This document shows, piece after piece, positions 54,431-64,000 of a stretch of 64,000 nucleotides of DNA. This DNA is from an uncultured Lachnospira sp. (GTDB taxonomy: Bacteria; Bacillota; Clostridia; Lachnospirales; Lachnospiraceae), in assembly GCA_944381165.1 (NCBI GenBank), contig CALWKC010000007.1, positions 1 through 64,000 on the forward strand, read 5' to 3'. Made by a program: the position numbers and the translations under genes. Positions within the stretch are counted from its first letter, which is position 1. Every line of letters starts with the position of its first letter. The notes under the pieces are model-generated. The model searched no databases. It was not told the origin of the DNA and saw only the letters and a program-made list of their open reading frames with translations.

Positions 54431-55252
54431 ATGAACAATTTTCATGACAACAGTTCTTCAGACAACAGCACAAACATCATTAAAAATATCTATCTGTGCG
54501 ACGGTACCACAGAAGGAATCTTCACCGCCATATACCGTGCGTGGGCTGACGGAACAAACCGCACCGATGTGCGAATAAAAGGCAGCTGCGATACACTGTC
54601 GTTTTTTGAAAATTATATTGAGACAAAGACCGATTACAACCTTGCCGAAAAGGTATGTCAAAGCATAAAACATAAGCTTTCAGAAAATATATACTTTTAT
54701 ATTTACCGGGCCTCGCTGTCCTTCAATCCCGACAGAGCCTCTTACATATACAGCTTTTTGCAAAAAGCATTCAGAAACGGGCCTTCTATAATCAATGCGC
54801 TCTCCGATAATGATGTGATGAAGCTGTTTGAACTGGACAGACAGGTAGGCCGCGAAGCTCACACCCATCTTGAATTTGTGCGTTTTGAAGAATTGGAAAA
54901 CGGCGTGCTCGCATGCAGAATTAACCCTAAAAGCAATGTTATTCCCCTTATAACAGAACATTTTTCAGACCGCCTGCACACCGAAAACTGGATTATACTT
55001 GATACCGGACGCAGTTTTGCAGCCGTGCACAGAGCTCACAGCGCTCCTTTTTTCTGCGCTCTTTCTGATGAACAGCTCACAGCTTTTTCAGGTTTTTCAG
55101 AGAAGGAAGAGAATTTTAAGAAATTATGGAAGACATTTTTTGAGACAATAGCAATCAAGGAGCGCGTAAATCCGTCACTGCAGCGCACCATGATGCCTTT
55201 AAGATACCGGAAATACATGAACGCAGAATGTCCAAACCCACGTTTACCGTGA
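54431..55252 (+). CDS. DUF4130 family putative DNA repair protein
   Basis: 273 residues. KNIYLCDGTTEGIFTAIYRAW near 19-39 and GREAHTHLEFVRFEEL near 137-152 match DUF4130, the usual partner of the radical-SAM protein encoded 56 bp upstream; in some bacteria it is fused to a uracil-DNA glycosylase domain, absent here. Residues near 180-215 (FSDRLHTENWIILDTGRSFAAVHR) are also conserved. Enzyme activity unknown; DNA repair inferred from context and SOS-like boxes. Confidence 0.85.
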   Translation: MNNFHDNSSSDNSTNIIKNIYLCDGTTEGIFTAIYRAWADGTNRTDVRIKGSCDTLSFFENYIETKTDYNLAEKVCQSIKHKLSENIYFYIYRASLSFNPDRASYIYSFLQKAFRNGPSIINALSDNDVMKLFELDRQVGREAHTHLEFVRFEELENGVLACRINPKSNVIPLITEHFSDRLHTENWIILDTGRSFAAVHRAHSAPFFCALSDEQLTAFSGFSEKEENFKKLWKTFFETIAIKERVNPSLQRTMMPLRYRKYMNAECPNPRLP

Positions 55253-55265
55253 ATTTGGACATTTT
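55228..55265 (+). terminator. Terminator after the DUF4130 gene
   Basis: Arms TGTCCAAA (55228-55235) and TTTGGACA (55253-55260) followed by TTTTCC. The stem includes the stop codon region and may also slow the converging atp operon. Confidence 0.5.
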
Positions 55266-55309
55266 CCGCTCAACAATCCGGCAACAGAATGCTTTCTTTA
55301 AGTACAGCG

Positions 55310-55726
55310 TCACTTGCCTGACGAATAGCCATGCGCTCCCTTTAATCTCGCCATAGCTCTTGAAAGCGAGGCCTGTGAAATATGGTATTCCATAATGCTC
55401 TGCTTAGACTGAAGCTGCTCTCTGGCTCTTTCAAGCGCTGCCTCGGCACGGAATTCATCTATCTCTTCCGGTCTCTCAGCAGAGTAAACCAGAATATCAA
55501 CCTTATTGTTTTCTACTTTTATAAGACCATCTGAAACAATCGCCTTCTGCCATGTTCCGTCAGGCAGCTTAAAACGTATCTCTCCGATTTCAACCGTAGC
55601 CGTCATCTGTTCATGATGTGCCATTACAGCCATCTCCCCGTCATAAGCAGGAAACACAAGGATTTCACATTCGCCGTCATAAAAGACTCTGTTGCAGGCA
55701 ACAATTTTTAATAAAAAAGTGCTCAT
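55310..55726 (-). CDS. atpC: ATP synthase epsilon subunit
   Basis: 138 residues. N-terminal beta sandwich (TFLLKIVACNRVFYDGECEILVFPAYDGEMAVMAHHEQM) and C-terminal helical hairpin with EFRAEAALERAREQL. Regulates F1 and joins the rotor. ATG at 55726 follows AGAGGTG at 6 bp. Last gene of the operon. Confidence 0.93.
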   Translation of the reverse strand: MSTFLLKIVACNRVFYDGECEILVFPAYDGEMAVMAHHEQMTATVEIGEIRFKLPDGTWQKAIVSDGLIKVENNKVDILVYSAERPEEIDEFRAEAALERAREQLQSKQSIMEYHISQASLSRAMARLKGAHGYSSGK

Positions 55727-55740
55727 TACCAACACCTCTC

Positions 55741-58157
<2,417 letters not shown>

Positions 58158-58177
58158 AACGCATCACTCCGTATCAC

Positions 58178-60229
58178 TTAAGTTTCTGCTTCCTCATCCT
58201 TTGGCATTTTGCTGTTCTTAAATGCCTGTGCCGCTTCAACAATCGAGTCCTTAATATCATCTGACAGCGTCTTATTCGTCTCAAGCTGATTTAAAATATC
58301 AGAATAATTCAGACGGAATTCAGAAAGCAGCTCATTCTGAAACGGTTTAACCTGCTTAACATCCAGGTCGCTGAAAATGTGAGCGTTTGCACAAACTAAT
58401 GTTACAACCTGCTCCGCCATGCTCATCGGATAACCAAGAGGCTGTTTTAACAGCTCCATAAGCGCCTTGCCGTGAGCAAGCTGCTTCTTTGTGCTCTCGT
58501 CCAAATCCGAAGAAAACTGTGTGAACACTTCCATTTCTCTGTACTGAGCCAAATCAATACGAATACTTCCTGCCGCCTTCTTCATCGCCTTAGTCTGGGC
58601 AGCACCGCCCACACGCGATACTGAAAGGCCTACATTAACAGCCGGTCTCTGACCTGCAAAAAACAGCTCACTTTCCAGAAAAATCTGACCGTCTGTAATA
58701 GAAATTACATTTGTAGGAATATATGCCGATACGTCTCCTGCCTGAGTCTCAATAATAGGCAGAGCCGTAATCGAGCCGCCACCCGCCTCCGGCGTAAGAC
58801 GGCTTGAGCGTTCCAGCAGTCTTGAATGAAGATAAAATACATCACCCGGATACGCCTCTCGTCCCGGAGACCGTTCCAGCAGCAGCGAAATAGCACGGTA
58901 TGCAACCGCGTGCTTTGAAAGGTCATCATATACAATCAATACATCCTTGCCCTGATACATAAAGTACTCTGCAAGCGCCGTTCCCGAATAAGGAGCAATA
59001 TACTGTAAAGGCGCCGGGTCAGAGGCTGTTGCCGACACGATTATGGTGTATTCCATCGCCCCGCTTTTCTTCAGCGTATTAACCAGCTTGGCAATAGTAG
59101 ATGCCTTCTGTCCGATAGCCACATAAATACATATGACATCCTTACCCTTCTGGTTAATAATTGTGTCCATAGCAATAGATGTCTTACCTGTCTGACGGTC
59201 TCCGATAATGAGCTCTCTCTGACCGCGTCCTATCGGAAACATTGAATCTATTGATAGAATACCTGTCTCCATAGGAACTGATACCGACTTTCTGTCAACA
59301 ATGCTCGGCGCAGGAAATTCAATCGGTCTGAAGCCCGCAGACTCAATGTCACCCTGACCGTCAAGCGGAGCTCCCAGCGCGTCTACTATTCTTCCCTTAA
59401 ATGCGTCGCCTACCGGAATACCAGCCATCTTGCCTGTGCGGACAACTCTTGTACCCTCTTTAATCTCTGTGTCCCTGCCGAAAAGTATAACACCTATCTC
59501 ATCTCTTCTGACATCCTGCACCATACCCTTTACGCCGCAGTCAAATACAACAATCTCGCCGTAAAACGCATGGTCAATTCCGTCAACGTTGGCAATTCCG
59601 TCGCCGACCCAATTAACAACACCTATTTCCTTATTCTTGGCCTCAAGCTCGAAATCAGCAATCTCGCTTCTGAGAATTGAAATAATTCCCTCTTCGCTGA
59701 ATGTAGTATTTCTTGAAGAATTTACCGCCCTGGCAATAGTATTCCGGAGCTGTTCAATTCTTCCGCGCTCACTCCAGTCATACTCCTTTGTGCCTACTCT
59801 TAAAATAAACCCGCTGTTTAAAGATTTATCCTCTTTACACTCAAGCTTAATATCAGAACTATGAAATTCCTTTTCAAGAAAATTCTTTATTCCCTCAAGC
59901 TGTTCGTCAGTAGGAGGCGTAACATAGAGTAACTGTGCCTGATCAGCCTCTGACTGAGGTGTTTTTCCGAGTTCTTCATAAGCATCACAAATCTCATCGA
60001 ACAGCCTGAAATCCATGTTGTCACATAAAATTTTCAAAAAATCTCTTATTTCCTTAGGAAATACTCTGTCAATAACCAGGTGTTTTTTCTCAACAGACAC
60101 GGTCGGATTTTCAAATTCCGAGCGAACCTGCGGCACAGCTTCAAGAATATCTTTAACCTGCAAAAGCAATTCCTTTGGAGTTTCCGTTTTGCGCAATCCT
60201 GACGCATAATCAATAGCTGCCTGTGTCAC
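58178..60229 (-). CDS. atpHA: Fused ATP synthase delta-alpha subunit
   Basis: 683 residues. Residues 1-168 match the delta (OSCP) subunit: helical N-domain, then [12 protein letters not shown] and the closing [23 protein letters not shown]. Residues 172-683 are a full alpha subunit: [40 protein letters not shown], Walker A GDRQTGKT (343-350), and the C-terminal domain. No stop and no in-frame ATG, GTG or TTG occur between Met72 and Met236. Start is GTG at 60229, overlapping the atpF stop. Normally atpH and atpA are separate; F1 has one delta but three alpha. Confidence 0.93.
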   Translation of the reverse strand: MTQAAIDYASGLRKTETPKELLLQVKDILEAVPQVRSEFENPTVSVEKKHLVIDRVFPKEIRDFLKILCDNMDFRLFDEICDAYEELGKTPQSEADQAQLLYVTPPTDEQLEGIKNFLEKEFHSSDIKLECKEDKSLNSGFILRVGTKEYDWSERGRIEQLRNTIARAVNSSRNTTFSEEGIISILRSEIADFELEAKNKEIGVVNWVGDGIANVDGIDHAFYGEIVVFDCGVKGMVQDVRRDEIGVILFGRDTEIKEGTRVVRTGKMAGIPVGDAFKGRIVDALGAPLDGQGDIESAGFRPIEFPAPSIVDRKSVSVPMETGILSIDSMFPIGRGQRELIIGDRQTGKTSIAMDTIINQKGKDVICIYVAIGQKASTIAKLVNTLKKSGAMEYTIIVSATASDPAPLQYIAPYSGTALAEYFMYQGKDVLIVYDDLSKHAVAYRAISLLLERSPGREAYPGDVFYLHSRLLERSSRLTPEAGGGSITALPIIETQAGDVSAYIPTNVISITDGQIFLESELFFAGQRPAVNVGLSVSRVGGAAQTKAMKKAAGSIRIDLAQYREMEVFTQFSSDLDESTKKQLAHGKALMELLKQPLGYPMSMAEQVVTLVCANAHIFSDLDVKQVKPFQNELLSEFRLNYSDILNQLETNKTLSDDIKDSIVEAAQAFKNSKMPKDEEAET

Positions 60230-60711
60230 TGTCTATCACCTGCTTTATCTAAAAATTCGTTGTAAAGGGAACTGTCGACATCTGAACCCTTTTTTTCTCC
60301 CACAACTTTTACCGCTGCACTTACAACCATATCCGCAATTTCCTTCTCAGCCTTCTTTAAAATCTGAAGCTTCTGATTTTGTGCTTCTACGGCTGCATCA
60401 TCCTTAATCTGCTTTGCCTTATCCTGTGCATCCGTGACAATTCTGTGGTACTCTGCGTCTGCTTTCCTTCTTGTCTCCTGCAAGGTCTTGGTCTTTTCCT
60501 CCTCGGCACTTGCAATAGACTGTTCGTACTGCAGCTTCAAACCGTCAGCCTCCGCTTTTTTGGCTGCGGCCTCCTCAAACTGTCTGTCAGCCTCCTGCTG
60601 TCTCGCAGCAATAATTTTCTGAACAGGTTTAAACAAAAATATTCTCATTAAAACGAAAAGCAGTAAAAGATTTATTACGGTAAATAAGAAATTCCAATCT
60701 AAACGGAGCAT
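60226..60711 (-). CDS. atpF: ATP synthase b subunit
   Basis: 161 residues. One N-terminal membrane span ([20 protein letters not shown]) then a long polar coiled coil ([25 protein letters not shown]), the peripheral stalk holding F1. Stop codon overlaps the GTG start of the delta-alpha gene. Confidence 0.95.
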   Translation of the reverse strand: MLRLDWNFLFTVINLLLLFVLMRIFLFKPVQKIIAARQQEADRQFEEAAAKKAEADGLKLQYEQSIASAEEEKTKTLQETRRKADAEYHRIVTDAQDKAKQIKDDAAVEAQNQKLQILKKAEKEIADMVVSAAVKVVGEKKGSDVDSSLYNEFLDKAGDRQ

Positions 60712-60733
60712 TTTACCAACCTGCCTTTCAAAA

Positions 60734-60997
<264 letters not shown>

Positions 60998-61053
60998 TTA
61001 CATTTGCCGTCTTTTTGTTTAAATTCTTTCTAAAAATGATAAAAATGCCAAGC

Positions 61054-61740
61054 CTACTCAACTGCCTCTTTAATATACAGAGACGTTAAAAATACAAAGA
61101 CATATGCCTGAAGCAGACCGTCAAAAATATCAAAGTACAGGCAGAATACTGCCGGAACAATGACCGGGACAACCATCTTTAAAAGCTCCATAATTACAAA
61201 AGAGCCCAGCACGTTGCCGAAAAGTCGCATACACAGCGACAGCGGTCTTGTAAAAACTTCAAGAATATTGATTGGTGTAACAATAGCTATAGGCTCTGTA
61301 AACTTATGCAGCCATTTTTTTACACCCCTCTGATATATGCCCGCAGCTTCTACTAAAACGATACTCATGATTGCCAATGCTGCCGTGACATTCAAATCCT
61401 TTGTAGGGGACTTAAAGCCGAACAGACCTATAATATTGGCGATTCCTATGTACACAAGCACTGTTGCCAGATAAGGCGCATATCGCTTTCCCTCAGACCC
61501 CGTCATATCCTCAACCATTCCTGTCAGCTTGGTAACAATCGTCTCAGCTACTGCCTGACGCTTACTGATGTGATCAACACGAAGATTCCTTGTCAGAATA
61601 AATGCCGCAAGCACCAAAACTGCCATGATAATCCACGTTACGACAACGGATTCCGCCACATCAATACCTCCGAAAATCGGTATTGTAAAAACCGTCTCAC
61701 ACTCCAGCTCCTTCATCAGAGTCTCTGTCAAATTGCCCAT
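61054..61740 (-). CDS. atpB: ATP synthase a subunit
   Basis: 228 residues, five to six membrane spans forming the ion path. The essential arginine is in LSLCMRLFGNVLGSFVIMELL near 160, and NIIGLFGFKSPTKDLN near 110 is typical. ATG at 61740 follows AGGAGGTGAT. First gene of the operon (B-E-F-HA-G-D-C); no atpI upstream. Confidence 0.95.
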   Translation of the reverse strand: MGNLTETLMKELECETVFTIPIFGGIDVAESVVVTWIIMAVLVLAAFILTRNLRVDHISKRQAVAETIVTKLTGMVEDMTGSEGKRYAPYLATVLVYIGIANIIGLFGFKSPTKDLNVTAALAIMSIVLVEAAGIYQRGVKKWLHKFTEPIAIVTPINILEVFTRPLSLCMRLFGNVLGSFVIMELLKMVVPVIVPAVFCLYFDIFDGLLQAYVFVFLTSLYIKEAVE

Positions 61741-61787
61741 GTGTTTTATCACCTCCTGATTGTAATATATTACATCCAATCGACGTT

Positions 61788-61816
61788 ACTATACATCCGC
61801 CCCAAATTAATTACAA
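61788..61816 (-). promoter_or_regulatory. Promoter of the ATP synthase operon
   Basis: Minus strand TTGTAA (61811-61816), 17-bp spacer, TATAGT (61788-61793), about 45 bp before atpB. Confidence 0.55.
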
Positions 61817-61948
61817 GTCTTTTTTATACATATTAAAAAATTTTTAATATTTAAAAAAGTTTTTGTGAAATATATATTAATTCTTCGGAATACAGCAAAA
61901 TTTTTTGTCTATTTTTATGTAAAAAAGAATTTACAAAATTTATGCTTC

Positions 61949-61977
61949 TTGATTTCATACTGCCGCTGTGATAATAT
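61949..61977 (+). promoter_or_regulatory. Promoter of the bacteriohemerythrin gene
   Basis: TTGATT (61949-61954), 17-bp spacer, TAATAT (61972-61977), giving a leader of about 70 nt. Confidence 0.6.
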
Positions 61978-62053
61978 GAAACAAGCAGCAGAATACAGTT
62001 TATTTATGTACAGAATTACACTTAAACAATATTTTAATGGAGGTATATTTACT

Positions 62054-62476
62054 ATGCTTATCGAATTTGACGATACATTAATAACAGGAAATGATACTAT
62101 TGACTCTCAGCACAAAGAACTGATCGAAAAAATCAGCAACCTTGTCTCAAGCTGCGAGGATGGCTCAGGAAAGGTCAAGGCTATACAGATGCTTGACTAC
62201 TTAAGTGAATACACGGATTTCCACTTTTCTGAAGAGGAAAAGCTCCAGACTGATTCAGGCTACCCGGAACTGGAGCAGCACAAGAAAAAACACACTGAAT
62301 TTAAGACTGCTATAGAAGAACTCTATGATATGCTTGAAGAGTCAGAGGGACCTACCGAAGAATTTGTCGCACAGGTCCAGAAAAATGTTGTAGACTGGCT
62401 GTTCAACCACATTAAGACTTTTGACCGCTCTGTGGCTGAGTATATTAATATGCGCGGAAACAGCGAGCGCCTTTAA
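62054..62476 (+). CDS. Bacteriohemerythrin
   Basis: 140 residues. All seven iron ligands are present: His20, His57, Glu61, His76, His80, His119 and Asp124 (motifs DSQHKEL, HFSEEEKL, EQHKKKH, NHIKTFD). The di-iron site binds O2, likely for oxygen sensing or scavenging in an anaerobe. ATG at 62054 follows GGAGG at 10 bp. Divergent from the ATP synthase operon. Confidence 0.93.
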   Translation: MLIEFDDTLITGNDTIDSQHKELIEKISNLVSSCEDGSGKVKAIQMLDYLSEYTDFHFSEEEKLQTDSGYPELEQHKKKHTEFKTAIEELYDMLEESEGPTEEFVAQVQKNVVDWLFNHIKTFDRSVAEYINMRGNSERL

Positions 62477-62484
62477 TTTAAGAA

Positions 62485-62532
62485 CAAAGATTTCGCCCGC
62501 AAACTCCTTCGCGAGGCGCGGATTCCTAAGAA
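62485..62532 (+). repeat. 48-bp dispersed repeat, copy 2
   Basis: 41 of 48 positions match 52651-52698. The hairpin that is perfect in copy 1 is imperfect here, and the pairing arm for GAGGCGCGGA is missing, so this copy looks truncated or decayed. It lies right after the bacteriohemerythrin stop. Confidence 0.65.
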
Positions 62533-62534
62533 AA

Positions 62535-62587
62535 TAAAAAAGAGCCATAGGTCAGACTTTCAGGTCTGTCTTATGGCTCTTTTTTAT
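62535..62587. terminator. Bidirectional terminator
   Basis: Arms AGAGCCATAGGTCAGAC and GGTCTGTCTTATGGCTCT flanked by A and T runs on both sides; serves the hemerythrin gene (+) and the converging ABC permease gene (-). Confidence 0.85.
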
Positions 62588-62620
62588 ACGGGCAACCTGT
62601 CAGGCACAAGTGCCTGCATT

Positions 62621-63769
62621 TTATGCTATTTTTCTCTTTCTTCTTGCACATATATTCGAGAACAGAATAAACGCTGCACAAAACAGCACAAGCACTCCCA
62701 TATTTACCAATATCGGCTTAAGCGTATTAAAGTCAAAAACTTCTATTGTCTTTGTCAGCTCATTATTCTGAATATACCAGTATGCCGGCAGAACATGGGC
62801 AGCATTTACTATTGACTGCGGAAGCCATTCTATCGGTACAAACGCTCCGCACAAAAAGCTTGAGCCAAGCGCAAACACATTTACAATACCGTTTACAGCG
62901 TTTTTATTATTTACAAGGCTTCCTATAAAGAATGCTATTGTAAGTGCGCATATCGCAAACAAGAATGAATTAATTATATAAATTAATCCCTGAAAACTAA
63001 ACATCACCTTTCCGATAAAAATAAAACTTAAAAGCACATAAAACAGCCAGAGGCTCACGGCAAACACCCCGTTTGAAAGCATAAGAATACTGTTGTGCTT
63101 CTTGTAATTCATACTGCTTACCGTAATTCTTTTTTTGATTTTTTCTTCATTGAAGCTGGAAAGTATTAAACAAATAACATAAATTGCCCCTGCAAGCAGG
63201 CTGTAGCTTGCAAAGTTATAATATAAAGTCGCTCTCGACAGACCGCCCGAATCCAGCTGTGATGTAAGCTCTGCCTTCACATTGCTTTCCAGAGATAAAT
63301 TAATTTTATTTATAATTTCATCTTCGTCCCGCATTTCATCTGCATAAATATTCTGTATCTTTATATATCTTGAAAGCAGCATTTCAGCAAAGCTTGCCCC
63401 TGCACTCTGCGTGCTCTTAACCTCTATCCGGGGATTTTGTCCGTCAAGCACGTTTTTGCCATAGTTCTCAGGTATGTAAATAACATAGTCTGCATCTCTG
63501 TAAAACAGCGCGTCATCGACAGCCTCCTCATCATTTTTTACATCTATGCTCTCACAGTTATCTTCCATATATCTGACAAGATTTTCAGTCAGAACAGAGC
63601 CCTTATCACCGTTTACTATCAATATGTCCGGCCTGCTTGCCGTAAACTCCGAGGTACTGTCGCCGGCCTGCATATTAAACACTCCGAACACCAGCAGAAT
63701 GACAGTATACATTATAACCACAAATTTCAGTTTATTAAGTACCTTTAAAAATGTCTTAAATACTGTCAT
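62621..63769 (-). CDS. ABC-2 type transporter permease
   Basis: 382 residues. One N-terminal span (about 14-32), a large extracellular domain (about 40-190, with DALFYRDADYVIYIPENYG), then five spans to the C-terminus (VICLILSSFNEEKIKKR to ALTIAFFIGSL and MGVLVLFCAAFILFSNI). This is the ABC-2/YhgE-like layout. It starts inside the last codons of another permease, so the two pair with an ATPase encoded outside the window. Substrate unknown, possibly an antimicrobial or bacteriocin. Confidence 0.82.
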   Translation of the reverse strand: MTVFKTFLKVLNKLKFVVIMYTVILLVFGVFNMQAGDSTSEFTASRPDILIVNGDKGSVLTENLVRYMEDNCESIDVKNDEEAVDDALFYRDADYVIYIPENYGKNVLDGQNPRIEVKSTQSAGASFAEMLLSRYIKIQNIYADEMRDEDEIINKINLSLESNVKAELTSQLDSGGLSRATLYYNFASYSLLAGAIYVICLILSSFNEEKIKKRITVSSMNYKKHNSILMLSNGVFAVSLWLFYVLLSFIFIGKVMFSFQGLIYIINSFLFAICALTIAFFIGSLVNNKNAVNGIVNVFALGSSFLCGAFVPIEWLPQSIVNAAHVLPAYWYIQNNELTKTIEVFDFNTLKPILVNMGVLVLFCAAFILFSNICARRKRKIA

Positions 63770-64000
63770 ATTTCTGCCTCCTTAGCCCCCTTACTGATAA
63801 AAGCAGCATGACAAGCGAAAATACAAGCAGAGCTGCAACATTAACAAAATATCTGTCATACGTGTCATAATAATACAGCGAATAAAAACCGTCCGTAATC
63901 ATCGCGGCGGGATTAATTTTACCCAGAAACGGCATATTCTTATCTACAATATATTTCATGGTAATCCCCATCATCCCCGACAAAAAGCAGCAAAACATCG
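63756..64000 (-). CDS. ABC-2 type transporter permease (partial, 5' end beyond window)
   Basis: Only the C-terminal 80 or so residues are present: the last two spans and the NPAAMITDGFYSLYYYDTYDRYFVN segment typical of the final extracellular loop of ABC-2 permeases. The frame stays open to the window end. Its stop overlaps the start of the following permease by 14 bp. Confidence 0.75.
   Translation of the reverse strand, partial: MFCCFLSGMMGITMKYIVDKNMPFLGKINPAAMITDGFYSLYYYDTYDRYFVNVAALLVFSLVMLLLSVRGLRRQKYDSI

Overview
The window looks like chromosome from a low-GC, anaerobic, spore-forming Firmicute of the class Clostridia, most likely Lachnospiraceae. The basis is gene content: a six-cysteine SCIFF peptide with its radical-SAM maturase beside a fused secDF and recJ, CotF-type coat proteins, NADPH-type glutamate synthase, a DUF1538/PII-like pair, and strong AGGAGG ribosome sites with sigma-A promoters. 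The species cannot be named from sequence alone. Most genes lie on the minus strand.

Layout. 1-425: structured leader and N-terminal scrap of an IS256-type transposase. 426-5792 (-): an AT-rich glycan-decoration operon (COG5610 HAD protein, sialyltransferase-like enzyme, CMP-sugar synthetase, frameshifted hexapeptide acetyltransferase), with a divergent XRE regulator at 5943. 6385-10646 (+): ABC-F ATPase, HU, CYTH protein and CLC antiporter. 10715-17469 (-): SCIFF peptide, maturase, SecDF, RecJ and a lipoprotein. 17561-22275: thiD, two tRNA-Leu genes, a chemoreceptor and a CheX-like/receiver fusion. 22453-28294 (-): TetR plus flavin reductase, PII-like plus DUF1538, an HPr-like protein without its histidine, cardiolipin synthase. 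28431-34541 (-): gltB-gltD. 35037-43582 (-): lipid kinase, beta-CASP hydrolase, Mn2+-riboswitch-controlled mntP, nitroreductase, M18 peptidase with MATE pump, PTS-type IIC. 43670-49492 (-): cell-surface operon with transglutaminase, MBOAT acyltransferase, SGNH partner, lipoprotein and esterase. 49711-52471: asparaginase, DegV, two coat-like proteins. 52881-55252 (+): radical-SAM/DUF4130 DNA-repair pair behind two SOS-box-like palindromes. 55310-61740 (-): F1Fo ATP synthase in which delta and alpha form one polypeptide. 62054-64000: bacteriohemerythrin, then two ABC-2 permeases, the last cut by the window end.

The most unusual items are the AtpH-AtpA fusion with no usable internal start, the SOS-like promoter of the radical-SAM/DUF4130 pair, a G7-tract frameshift in the acetyltransferase together with an operator-like repeat in the glycan-operon promoter, a Crh-like HPr homologue, doubled PII-like and DUF1538 halves, a cysteine where the nucleophile serine of an SGNH protein is expected, and a 48-bp repeat present twice.
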